A stretch of DNA of 64,000 nt, taken from NCBI GenBank assembly GCA_963666035.2, contig CAXXJI010000020.1:1-64000 (forward strand), given 5' to 3'. Shown one piece after another: positions 17,747 to 25,377 of the stretch. The number at the start of each line of letters is the position of its first letter. Position 1 is the first letter of the stretch. Source of the stretch: CALMFG01 sp963666035. GTDB lineage: Bacteria; Bacillota; Clostridia; Christensenellales; CALMFG01. The notes beneath the pieces are model-generated. The model did not search any database and had not been told where the DNA came from. It saw only the letters and a program-made list of their open reading frames with translations. Position numbers and translations under genes: made by a program.

Positions 17747-18603
17747 TCGAAGGCAGGATATTAAAAGGCATCGGTGGTTTTTACTACGTGTACGATAAAC
17801 AAAAACGCACGCATGAGTGCAAAGCACGGGGCCGGTTTCGGAACGAGAATATCACGCCGCTCCCCGGCGATTTTGTTGTGTTTTCACCCCAAAAAGGAGA
17901 AAGCCCGGGATACCTTGAAGAGATTCTGCCGCGGAAAAACCAGTTGGTTCGGCCGCAGGTGGTCAATGTGGATCAAGTGATGATCACGATGTCGGTGAAA
18001 GACCCCAAACCTGATCTGATGCTGATTGATAAGCTCCTGATATCGGCCGAAATAGCGGATATCGTACCGATTTTGGTGATTAACAAATCTGATCTGGCGG
18101 ATTCCAAGGCGGTTCAAGTGCTTGCCGGCCAATACCCACCGTGCTATGAAGTGCTGGTGACGTCGGCGAAAAAAGGTGAAGGTCTGGCTGAAATTAAAAA
18201 ACGCCTGCGCGGGAAAACCACCTGTTTTGCGGGACAGTCGGCTGTGGGCAAGTCGTCCATCTTAAATGCGCTTTTTGCGGAGTTGGGTTTGGAAACGGGC
18301 GGACTTTCCAAAAAGACAGCGCGGGGCAAGCACACCACGCGGCACGCCGAACTGATTCGCCCCTTTCGGGTGAACGGCATGGTGGTGGATACGCCGGGGT
18401 TCAGTCTTTTGAAGAATGAAGGGATTATACCAGCCGCTCTTTCGCAGTTTTATCCTGAAATGCGAGAAGTGCTGCATGGATGTAAGTTTTCATCCTGCCT
18501 GCATACACACGAACCCAAGTGTGCGGTCAAGCAGGCGGTGGAAGACGGGAAAATCAGCCGTGCGCGTTATGAACGCTATAAGCAGCTGCTGGAAACACTT
18601 TAA
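17746..18603 (+). CDS. rsgA: Ribosome-assembly GTPase RsgA, apparent ATC start
   Basis: Circularly permuted GTPase that matures the 30S subunit. Motif order G4 NKSD, G1 GQSAVGKSSI, G3 DTPGF, then a zinc-binding C-terminus with CKFSSC...H...C. Family N-termini read M(x)EGKIxKxxxGFYYV. Here the matching EGRILKGIGGFYYV begins right after codon ATC at 17746, and GGGGGAGGG ends seven bases upstream. The only canonical start in this frame is GTG 17788, which would remove 14 conserved residues of the OB domain. I therefore place the start at ATC, overlapping the prkC stop by one base; a base change from ATG-like sequence or a sequencing error are alternatives. Confidence 0.85.
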   Translation: MEGRILKGIGGFYYVYDKQKRTHECKARGRFRNENITPLPGDFVVFSPQKGESPGYLEEILPRKNQLVRPQVVNVDQVMITMSVKDPKPDLMLIDKLLISAEIADIVPILVINKSDLADSKAVQVLAGQYPPCYEVLVTSAKKGEGLAEIKKRLRGKTTCFAGQSAVGKSSILNALFAELGLETGGLSKKTARGKHTTRHAELIRPFRVNGMVVDTPGFSLLKNEGIIPAALSQFYPEMREVLHGCKFSSCLHTHEPKCAVKQAVEDGKISRARYERYKQLLETL

Positions 18604-18631
18604 CAAAACAAAAAAGACAAGGAAAAAAGAG

Positions 18632-19282
18632 ATGATGAGAAAAGTAGCACCTTCGATATTGGCAGCCGATTTCTTTTGTTTAAAAGATGCATTTCGTATG
18701 ATGGAAGAAGCAAAAGCAGATTATGTGCATTTCGATGTGATGGACGGCAGCTTTGTTCCGAATATTTCGTTCGGAATCCCAGTACTTCAGAAATTATCCA
18801 AGCACACGGATATTCCGTTTGATGTCCACCTGATGATCGTTAATCCCGAAAAGCATATCAAGGCGTTTGCCGACGCGGGGGCCGACCTGATTAAAATCCA
18901 TGAAGAAGTGGTGGAAGATATGCCGCGTGCGTTCGATATGATTCGCGGTTTAGGGAAAAAACCTGGTGTGGTCCTAAATCCGGACACGCCGATTGAGCGG
19001 ATTGCCGGGGTGCTGGATCAGGTGGAAATGGTACTTTTGATGAGCGTCTATCCCGGGTTTGGCGGGCAGAACCTGATACCCGAAGTGCTGGAAAAAGGCA
19101 GAGCGCTGGCCGAACTGCGCCAAAAGCTGGGCCTTGATTTTGAGATTGAGATTGACGGAGGCGTGACACCTGAAAACGCGGATGAAGTGGCATCATACGG
19201 ATTTGATGTACTGGTGGCGGGTTCGGCGGTCTTCGGCGCGGCCGACCCTGTGGCGGCCATGAGAAAAATTAAAGGTCTGTAG
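18632..19282 (+). CDS. rpe: Ribulose-phosphate 3-epimerase
   Basis: Interconverts ribulose 5-phosphate and xylulose 5-phosphate. The 216-residue TIM barrel shows the family blocks APSILAADF, HFDVMDGSFVPNISFG, DVHLMI, MSVYPGFGGQ and IDGGV. The frame is open much farther upstream within rsgA, but ATG 18632 (or 18635) follows AAGGAAAAAAGAG and gives the normal length. Its position after rsgA and before thiN is conserved in Bacillota. Confidence 0.96.
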   Translation: MMRKVAPSILAADFFCLKDAFRMMEEAKADYVHFDVMDGSFVPNISFGIPVLQKLSKHTDIPFDVHLMIVNPEKHIKAFADAGADLIKIHEEVVEDMPRAFDMIRGLGKKPGVVLNPDTPIERIAGVLDQVEMVLLMSVYPGFGGQNLIPEVLEKGRALAELRQKLGLDFEIEIDGGVTPENADEVASYGFDVLVAGSAVFGAADPVAAMRKIKGL

Positions 19283-19286
19283 AACG

Positions 19287-19922
19287 ATGAAAACGCATGC
19301 GCTGATTGTGGCGGGCGGATTGCCGCCCAGCCGGGAGCTTTTAAAAAGTGAGATCGCACGCGCCGATATAATCATAGCGGCGGACAGCGGCGCAGAAGCT
19401 TTGAAAGGTGTGGATATCAGTGCGCTGACTTTGGTTGGCGATTTTGATTCAATAGCGCCCGAAACGCTGGAAGTCCTTAGGCAAAAAAAGGCGCAGGTTT
19501 TAAAGAGCGATACACATAAAGACGAAACGGATACACTTTTAGCGATGGATGCCGCAATCGTGCGGGGCGCAAAAACCGTTACGGTATTGGGTGCGCTCGG
19601 AAAAAGGTTGGATCATGCCTATGCCAATATTGCACTCTTGCTGTACGCAAAAAAACGTGGGATTAAAGCCGAACTAAAGGATGACGAGGCATGGATTTTT
19701 CTGCTGGACAGGGAAACCAAATTTTCAGTTAAACCACATGCGAACGTATCGGTTTTCTCGGTCACCAAACGATGTGTTTTCAGTGCGTCCGAAGGGCTGG
19801 AATATCCGCTGGATCATCTGACGATATACCGCAGTAAACCCATCGGCGTCAGCAACGTGGCGGTGAAAAGTCAGATCTGTATTCGTAAGACATCGGGGAC
19901 AGCGCTGGTGATCGTATCGTGA
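19287..19922 (+). CDS. thiN: Thiamine pyrophosphokinase
   Basis: Transfers pyrophosphate from ATP to thiamine. The 211-residue protein contains IIAADSGAEAL, LVGDFDSI, HKDETDTLLAMD and GALGKRLDHAYANI, all typical of the catalytic domain, followed by the smaller thiamine-binding beta domain. Follows rpe by four bases and ends the operon. Confidence 0.93.
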   Translation: MKTHALIVAGGLPPSRELLKSEIARADIIIAADSGAEALKGVDISALTLVGDFDSIAPETLEVLRQKKAQVLKSDTHKDETDTLLAMDAAIVRGAKTVTVLGALGKRLDHAYANIALLLYAKKRGIKAELKDDEAWIFLLDRETKFSVKPHANVSVFSVTKRCVFSASEGLEYPLDHLTIYRSKPIGVSNVAVKSQICIRKTSGTALVIVS

Positions 19923-19932
19923 GTAAAAAAAG

Positions 19933-19955
19933 TGGAAAGGCGAAACGCCTTTCCA
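19933..19955. terminator. Hairpin after thiN, atypical terminator
   Basis: A perfect 10-bp stem (TGGAAAGGCG with CGCCTTTCCA) with a three-base loop lies 10 bases after the thiN stop. There is no T run on the plus strand; a T tract exists only on the minus strand. It may still mark the 3' end of the operon. Confidence 0.45.
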
Positions 19956-20155
19956 TGAAGGTATATAGTAAAAAAATGAAAAAATTGTTGTTACATTAAA
20001 TACTTCCTTGCGTCTATTATATATTAAAATAGTATGTGATGTATATTAAGAAATTGTGAACTTTATTGATTTTACGACTTTTTTTTGTAAAACAACAGAA
20101 AATGATGGGCGCTGGAACCAAAGATAGTTTTTATATTAACCCCGAACGATAAATA

Positions 20156-20184
20156 TTGAATTTATATTTTTTTTCTGTTAAAAT
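20156..20184 (+). promoter_or_regulatory. Promoter of tRNA-Glu
   Basis: TTGAAT (20156-20161) and TAAAAT (20179-20184) with a 17-base spacer lie just upstream of the tRNA. It may also read into the response-regulator gene, since no terminator is seen after the tRNA. The preceding 200 bases are AT-rich with no gene. Confidence 0.7.
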
Positions 20185-20197
20185 AACCAAAGTACAC

Positions 20198-20272
20198 GCC
20201 TCCTTAGTCTAGCGGTCAGGACGCTGCCCTCTCACGGCGGTATCAGGGGTTCGATTCCCCTAGGAGGTACCA
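20198..20272 (+). tRNA. tRNA-Glu (anticodon CTC)
   Basis: Cloverleaf by eye: acceptor GCCTCCT with AGGAGGT (first pair G-U), D arm containing AGTCTAGCGGTCAGGAC, anticodon stem CTGCC/GGCGG with loop CTCTCAC giving anticodon CTC, and T arm AGGGGTTCGATTCCCCT. CCA is encoded at 20270-20272. The sequence closely resembles known bacterial tRNA-Glu genes. Confidence 0.96.
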
Positions 20273-20354
20273 AAGAACGATATGCTCAAAAACAAAAAAA
20301 GCATCGAACGAGAACAGAGCGGTTTTCAAAATTCACGCACGGGAGAATGTTGTT

Positions 20355-21059
20355 TTGAGTAAAAAGATATTGATCGTCGATGATGAACCAAGCTTAATTA
20401 AGGGTCTAAGGTTCAACCTGGAGCAGCAGGAAGGCTACTTGGTGGACGAGGCTGCTGACGGGGAAGAAGCGCTCAAGAAATTTGAAAGCGAAAACCACGA
20501 CTTGATTTTGCTGGATATCATGCTGCCGAAATTGGACGGATGGGAAGTCTGCCAACGCATCCGTCAGGCTTCGGATGTGCCGATCATTATGCTGACAGCC
20601 AAGGATGACGACATGGACAAGATCATGGGGCTGGAGTACGGCGCCGATGATTATTTAACAAAGCCGTTTAACATGCTGGAACTGAAAGCCAGAATTAAAA
20701 CCATCTTTAGACGGGCCGAAAGCCTTTCCAAGCGTGAGCAGAAAACAGAAGGCCCAAAGGTGATTACCGCGAAGAATATGACGGTAAACCTGACTAACCG
20801 CAGCGTGGAAATTGACGGAAAAGAAATTAATTTAACCGCGAAAGAATTTGATCTTTTGCATTTATTCATATCAAACCCCGGCAAGGTTTATGACCGGGAA
20901 AACCTATTGGAAACCATTTGGCGCTATGACTATTTAGGCGATCTTCGCACCGTTGATGTCCATATCCGCCGCCTCCGGGAAAAGATTGAGCTCAATCCGG
21001 CCAAGCCGGAATTTATCCGGACAAAATGGGGTGTTGGTTATTACTTCACGAGCAAATAA
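20355..21059 (+). CDS. OmpR/PhoB-family response regulator
   Basis: The 234-residue protein has a receiver domain (about 1-120: acidic pair DDE, phospho-acceptor Asp in LILLDIMLPKLDGWE, LTAKDDD with the conserved Thr and Lys later in YLTKPF) and a winged-helix DNA-binding domain (about 135-232: LTAKEFDLLHLF, VDVHIRRLREKIE, RTKWGVGYYF). Start is TTG 20355. It overlaps the histidine kinase and forms one unit with two GerMN lipoproteins. It is similar to the WalR/PhoP/MtrA group; which one cannot be told from sequence alone. Confidence 0.93.
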   Translation: MSKKILIVDDEPSLIKGLRFNLEQQEGYLVDEAADGEEALKKFESENHDLILLDIMLPKLDGWEVCQRIRQASDVPIIMLTAKDDDMDKIMGLEYGADDYLTKPFNMLELKARIKTIFRRAESLSKREQKTEGPKVITAKNMTVNLTNRSVEIDGKEINLTAKEFDLLHLFISNPGKVYDRENLLETIWRYDYLGDLRTVDVHIRRLREKIELNPAKPEFIRTKWGVGYYFTSK

Positions 21060-22488
21060 AGTTTTTTTCTCCATCAAATGGCGGTTTGTTCTGACCTACG
21101 TGGTCGTGGTGTTTGCCGCCTTTTCTTTGTTTTCTGCCATCGCCACCCGTATCTTTACCGACTATATCTTAAACCAGCGGGTTTCGGAGCAGCAGCGAAA
21201 CTTAAACAGTATTTCGGTCAGCCTTTCGCCATACCTAAAAGAGTACGATTCGGATTCCATGAATAAAATTCTGCTTGAAAACAGCCGGCTGTATGGCGGG
21301 CGTTTTTTAGTGTTAAACCCCAATGGCGTGGTGCTGATGGACAGCTTCTCCATGCTGCTCGGACAGCGCATGCAGCTGCCCGAGGTTTATGACATCATGT
21401 TTGAAGATATGGACGCGTCTTACGGGTTTCACCGTATTGAAACACAAAGTAGCGGGAAAATCTGGTCGGTCAACTACACATCGGCAATCATCAGCGAATA
21501 TGAGACCATCGGAATTCTGGTTTATTCTGAATCGATTCAGGACATCGTGGACCGCGGATCGGATATGACCACCACGCTGGCAGTCATCACTGTCATCATC
21601 GCACTGCTCATCATTTTTCTTTCTTTGATGCTCTCGGGGTACATCACAAAGCCCATCAAAAAGCTGCAGGACGTGGCCAGCAAGATCGCAAAAGGTGAAT
21701 TGCACCAACGTGTGGAGACCAGCGGCAACAACGAGATATCAAGATTGGGCGAGACGTTCAACCTGATGAGTGAGCGGCTGGAAACCATGGATGCGCTGAA
21801 ATCCGAGTTTGTTTCCAACGCGTCGCACGAACTCAAAACACCGCTCTCATCCATGAAGATTTTGGCGCAGTCACTGATCTACGACGAAAAAGCGGATAAA
21901 AAAGTCTATAAAGAATTTATGACCGACATCAATGCCGAGATGGATCGGCTGAATGATATCATATCCGATTTGCTGCTGCTCACAAAAATAGAAAATGACG
22001 ACCGCGCGCTGAATCTGGAACTCATCAGCTTTTCAGATTTGGTGAATAAAGTGGTGAACAGCCTGCGGCCTATCGCCAGGGCCAAAAAGATTAAGCTGAG
22101 ATTATCGCTGGCCGATGAGATCAGCCTTTTAGCTGACGAACTGAAACTGAGGATTGCCGTGGTCAACCTGATTGAAAATGCTATCAAATACACAGACGAA
22201 AAAGGCAAGGTGGATGTGCGGGTGTATAAAAAGGGCGAAAGCGCAAACATGGAAGTGAAAGATACCGGTGTCGGCATCCCGAAATCCGAGCAGGTGAAGA
22301 TTTTTGAGCGATTCTACCGAGTGGATAAAGCACGCGCCAGAAACACGGGCGGCACCGGACTTGGCCTGCACATCAGCGAGCGGGTGGTGCGCCTGCATGG
22401 CGGCACCATATCGGTCAAATCCGCATATGGGAAAGGTGCGACATTCACACTTTCAATTCCTATCCGGACCCAAGAAAAGAAATCTTAA
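21031..22488 (+). CDS. Sensor histidine kinase with HAMP domain
   Basis: Partner of the preceding regulator. TM helix about 18-40, an extracytoplasmic sensor domain (about 41-180), TM helix about 190-212, HAMP (about 213-265), HisKA with SNASHELKTPLSSM, and HATPase_c with NLIENAIKYTD, DTGVGIP and GGTGLGLHI. The start is uncertain: GTG 21031 or TTG 21034, both inside the regulator gene; the frame is open to 20953. The extracytoplasmic domain looks like the PAS-like sensor of Bacillota kinases. Confidence 0.92.
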   Translation: MLVITSRANKVFFSIKWRFVLTYVVVVFAAFSLFSAIATRIFTDYILNQRVSEQQRNLNSISVSLSPYLKEYDSDSMNKILLENSRLYGGRFLVLNPNGVVLMDSFSMLLGQRMQLPEVYDIMFEDMDASYGFHRIETQSSGKIWSVNYTSAIISEYETIGILVYSESIQDIVDRGSDMTTTLAVITVIIALLIIFLSLMLSGYITKPIKKLQDVASKIAKGELHQRVETSGNNEISRLGETFNLMSERLETMDALKSEFVSNASHELKTPLSSMKILAQSLIYDEKADKKVYKEFMTDINAEMDRLNDIISDLLLLTKIENDDRALNLELISFSDLVNKVVNSLRPIARAKKIKLRLSLADEISLLADELKLRIAVVNLIENAIKYTDEKGKVDVRVYKKGESANMEVKDTGVGIPKSEQVKIFERFYRVDKARARNTGGTGLGLHISERVVRLHGGTISVKSAYGKGATFTLSIPIRTQEKKS

Positions 22489-22509
22489 GCGATGATAAGG
22501 AGGAAAAAA

Positions 22510-23481
22510 ATGAGAACGACAAGGATACTTTTGGTGGTCTTGACCTTCTGCATCATGCTGACGGCCTGTAATATCATCCCCTCCATCACGCCGGAAGGGG
22601 AGGAAACCACCGATATCAACCCGCTGCCCGAAGCCGCCAATACGGTGGACAAAGCAGTAACGCTTTATTTTAAATACGCGGATGAAAACATGCTGGCTGG
22701 AGAAACACGCATCATTGATGTACCGGTCAACGAACGGATAGAGATGGCTGTATTGGAGGAGATTTTCAAAGGCCCCAGCCAGGAGAATCCTGAATTAAAA
22801 TCAGTGATTCCCGAAAATGCCGCCATCATCGATGTCACAGAAAGCGGTGAATATCTGTTTGTGACCATCAGCAAGGAATTTATCACTGAATCTGCGCTCG
22901 CCAACGTGCTGGTCGATGATGCGGCCGCATATCAGACGGCGAAACAGGACATGAATTTAGCGATCTATTCTATTGTGGATACGTTGATTGAATTGGGCGG
23001 ATTTTCCCGAATACAGGTTTTAGTGGACACCAACGATTCCGGCCGCGGGGAGCGGATTAGCCTGGCCGCGATCGGGGAAGAAAATCAGGAAGGCGGGACA
23101 TTGGAACCCTTGGGTTGGAACGGAACGCTTTTGATGACGCCCGAAAACACCGTGAAACTTTTGATGGAGGCTTTATCCAAGCGGGACTACGCAACGCTGT
23201 ATGCGCTGATTGCTTATAAAAATATGGACGGGACCAGCAAACCGAGTCGTGAAGATTTTATATCCGACCTTGCCACACAATCCAGCACGATGGAAGAATA
23301 TCGGATATTGGATTCGCTGGTCAGCAGTGATGCAACCAGTGTGATTGCGGCGGTTAGTTTTTCGCTGAAAAATCAGGATGGTGACACCACGGTAAAGGAA
23401 AATATCATATTGCAGCTCAAGCGCGAGCGCGACCTGTGGAAAGTGGAATATTCTTCATTTGAGGAGGTGTTCCTCCGGTGA
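22510..23481 (+). CDS. GerMN-domain lipoprotein
   Basis: The 323-residue protein has a signal peptide and lipobox LTAC (Cys about 18), then a GerMN domain (about 45-175: VTLYFKYADENML, AVLEEIFKGPSQENPELKSVIP, GGFSRIQVLVD) and a C-terminal domain resembling an NTF2/DUF4829-like fold (about 205-320). Start ATG 22510 has AAGGAGG nine bases upstream; an in-frame ATG at 22492 would contain that RBS within the gene. The GerMN fold is found in the spore-germination protein GerM and in LpqB of actinobacteria. Probably acts outside the membrane with the kinase encoded just before it. Confidence 0.85.
   Translation: MRTTRILLVVLTFCIMLTACNIIPSITPEGEETTDINPLPEAANTVDKAVTLYFKYADENMLAGETRIIDVPVNERIEMAVLEEIFKGPSQENPELKSVIPENAAIIDVTESGEYLFVTISKEFITESALANVLVDDAAAYQTAKQDMNLAIYSIVDTLIELGGFSRIQVLVDTNDSGRGERISLAAIGEENQEGGTLEPLGWNGTLLMTPENTVKLLMEALSKRDYATLYALIAYKNMDGTSKPSREDFISDLATQSSTMEEYRILDSLVSSDATSVIAAVSFSLKNQDGDTTVKENIILQLKRERDLWKVEYSSFEEVFLR
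23463..23476 (+). promoter_or_regulatory. RBS sequestered in a hairpin
   Basis: GGAGG (23463-23467), the ribosome binding site of the next gene, can pair with CCTCC (23472-23476) over a TGTT loop. The sequence is inside the end of the preceding gene, so ribosomes finishing that gene would open it: a translational coupling device. Confidence 0.5.
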
Positions 23482-24956
23482 TGTCAAAAAAGAGTATCGC
23501 GGTGGTCAGCATGCTGCTACTAAGTATGATGCTTTGCGGATGTATGTCACTCAGCGAACGCCGGGTGGACAAACCTTATGAGATTGAGGTTCAGCAGAAC
23601 GATATGCCATATGCGGGCGAAGGGCGGGCTTTGCGGCCAGCGCTGTACTTTATGCAAAAAGGCACGGGCAAGCTGGTGGCCGAGCTTCGGACCATCACGG
23701 TGGCCATGGATGAATCGCCGGCCAAGTCGATCGTCAAACAGCTGCTGCTGGGGCCAATCGACGGCACATTGGAATCAATTGCACCCGGATTGGTTACGGT
23801 CGATCAAGTGGAGATTTCGCTGGATGTAGCGAATGTGTATCTAAATTCTCTGACTTCACTGACACCGGCCGAGAGTTTCATCTTAAAATTATCGCTGGCC
23901 AACACATTAACCGATTACTTTTCGATCAAATATGTCAATGTTTTTTATAACGGCATCTCAGACGGGTTTGACGGCTATCCTCATCCGCTGCAATCCAAGA
24001 TTACCGGGGTTTGGACAGAGGAATATGACGATACACTGGGTAATCATATTGCTTCAGTGAAAAATAATTCAGACGAAAGCATGTCAATCGGTATTGTGCT
24101 GGATACGCCGTTGTATTTTTTCGATGCAAGCGGCGAATATCTGTTGCCCGAAGTGCGGGAGGTCACCTATTCGGATGCCAATTATTTGACCACGCTGTTG
24201 GGTGAACTGGCCAAGGGGCCGCGTAACAGTTTTGTCTATCAAGCTTCAGTGGCCAAAGATATGGCATTAAGCGGGACAGCGCCGGTGTGGGAATATGCGG
24301 CGAGCGGCGATACGTTGTGGTTGGATTTTGCCGCGTCTCCAGTGGCAAACAAGGCATACTACAAATCCTATATGGCTTTGACGTATACGCTGACCTCGTT
24401 TTTCCCAAACCTGAAAACCATTTACTTCAGCGTTGAGGGAGAGCCGGTGACGGTTGCCGGCGCCGGATTTGATTTGTCGGACGGCATTACGCGGGAAGAA
24501 GCGCAAGGGTATCTGGCGGGCGGAATTGACCTATATTTCAGACAGACGGGGGAACGCCTTTTGGTCAAGGTAAACCGGATGGTCAATGAGGATCAGGTTT
24601 GGTCGCCAACAGGACGGTTGTATGAGCTGATGCGCGGACCGAAGCTGGGCGAAAGCGAATCGGCTGAGGCTGTGTTCCCAGCAGGGATTACACATGCGGA
24701 TATCCTTGGCACGAGCATCAGCCAATCCACGCTGGTGGTTGATCTTTCAGAGAATTTTAAGGATAAATGCCAAAGCCTTACGGTCAATCAGGAAATGCTG
24801 CTGGTTTTTTCCATGGTCAATACGCTGACCAGCATGAAGGGGATCAATTCGGTGCAGTTTTTAGTGAACGGGAAGAAAAGTGAAACGCTGGCTGGACACC
24901 TTTATTTTGGTGATATTTTTATCAGCAACCCGGGAATTGAGCAAAGCGAGTCTTAA
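23478..24956 (+). CDS. Large lipoprotein with tandem GerMN domains
   Basis: The 492-residue protein has a signal peptide with lipobox LCGC (Cys about 22) and repeated GerMN-like units: about 50-160 (LYFMQKGTGKLVAELR, KQLLLGPIDGTLESIAPG), 200-320 (IVLDTPLYFFD, LLGELAKGPRN) and 345-475 (IDLYFRQTGERLLVKVNRMV, LYELMRGPKLGES, GINSVQFLVNGKK). Three copies in one chain is more than the usual one or two. GTG 23478 overlaps the previous stop; ATG 23481 is an alternative. Ends four bases inside convergent mrnC. Confidence 0.82.
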   Translation: MMSKKSIAVVSMLLLSMMLCGCMSLSERRVDKPYEIEVQQNDMPYAGEGRALRPALYFMQKGTGKLVAELRTITVAMDESPAKSIVKQLLLGPIDGTLESIAPGLVTVDQVEISLDVANVYLNSLTSLTPAESFILKLSLANTLTDYFSIKYVNVFYNGISDGFDGYPHPLQSKITGVWTEEYDDTLGNHIASVKNNSDESMSIGIVLDTPLYFFDASGEYLLPEVREVTYSDANYLTTLLGELAKGPRNSFVYQASVAKDMALSGTAPVWEYAASGDTLWLDFAASPVANKAYYKSYMALTYTLTSFFPNLKTIYFSVEGEPVTVAGAGFDLSDGITREEAQGYLAGGIDLYFRQTGERLLVKVNRMVNEDQVWSPTGRLYELMRGPKLGESESAEAVFPAGITHADILGTSISQSTLVVDLSENFKDKCQSLTVNQEMLLVFSMVNTLTSMKGINSVQFLVNGKKSETLAGHLYFGDIFISNPGIEQSES

Positions 24957-25366
24957 AAGTATTCGTTTTTTAAACGGTCCAGAATGTCATTCAGTCGATC
25001 ATACTGTCCGCTGGCATACCAAAAGCCCAAAAGCGTCTCAAAACCGGTGGCGATGCGGTAGTCGGCGACAGGGCTGTTTTTTGGGACCATACCCGATTTG
25101 GCATTCCGCCCCCGGCGAAAGATATCCGATTCGGCTTCGGTTAAAGAGGATTCAATCATCAGTGCAAAGCGCGCCTGAGCGGTGGCATTCACGATGCTGA
25201 CCGCTTTTTTGTGCAGTTTGCCTGCCTTGCCCATATCGTGCTTAACCATATAATCACGCACAAATAAATCCAAAACCGCGTCGCCCAAATAGGCCAGCTT
25301 CAGCGGGCTTAACATACGTGCGTCTTTTTCGGAAATCGGCGCATCGCCGATTGTATTGTTCTGCAT
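24953..25366 (-). CDS. mrnC: Mini-ribonuclease III
   Basis: A 137-residue protein made only of the RNase III catalytic domain, without the dsRNA-binding domain; such enzymes trim 23S rRNA ends in Bacillota. Motifs: LSPLKLAYLGDAVLDLFVRDYM (with catalytic Asp), RRGRNAKSG and ATGFETLLGFWYASGQ. Downstream of priA by 11 bases on the same strand. Confidence 0.92.
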   Translation of the reverse strand: MQNNTIGDAPISEKDARMLSPLKLAYLGDAVLDLFVRDYMVKHDMGKAGKLHKKAVSIVNATAQARFALMIESSLTEAESDIFRRGRNAKSGMVPKNSPVADYRIATGFETLLGFWYASGQYDRLNDILDRLKNEYF

Positions 25367-25377
25367 CGGTTATTCTC

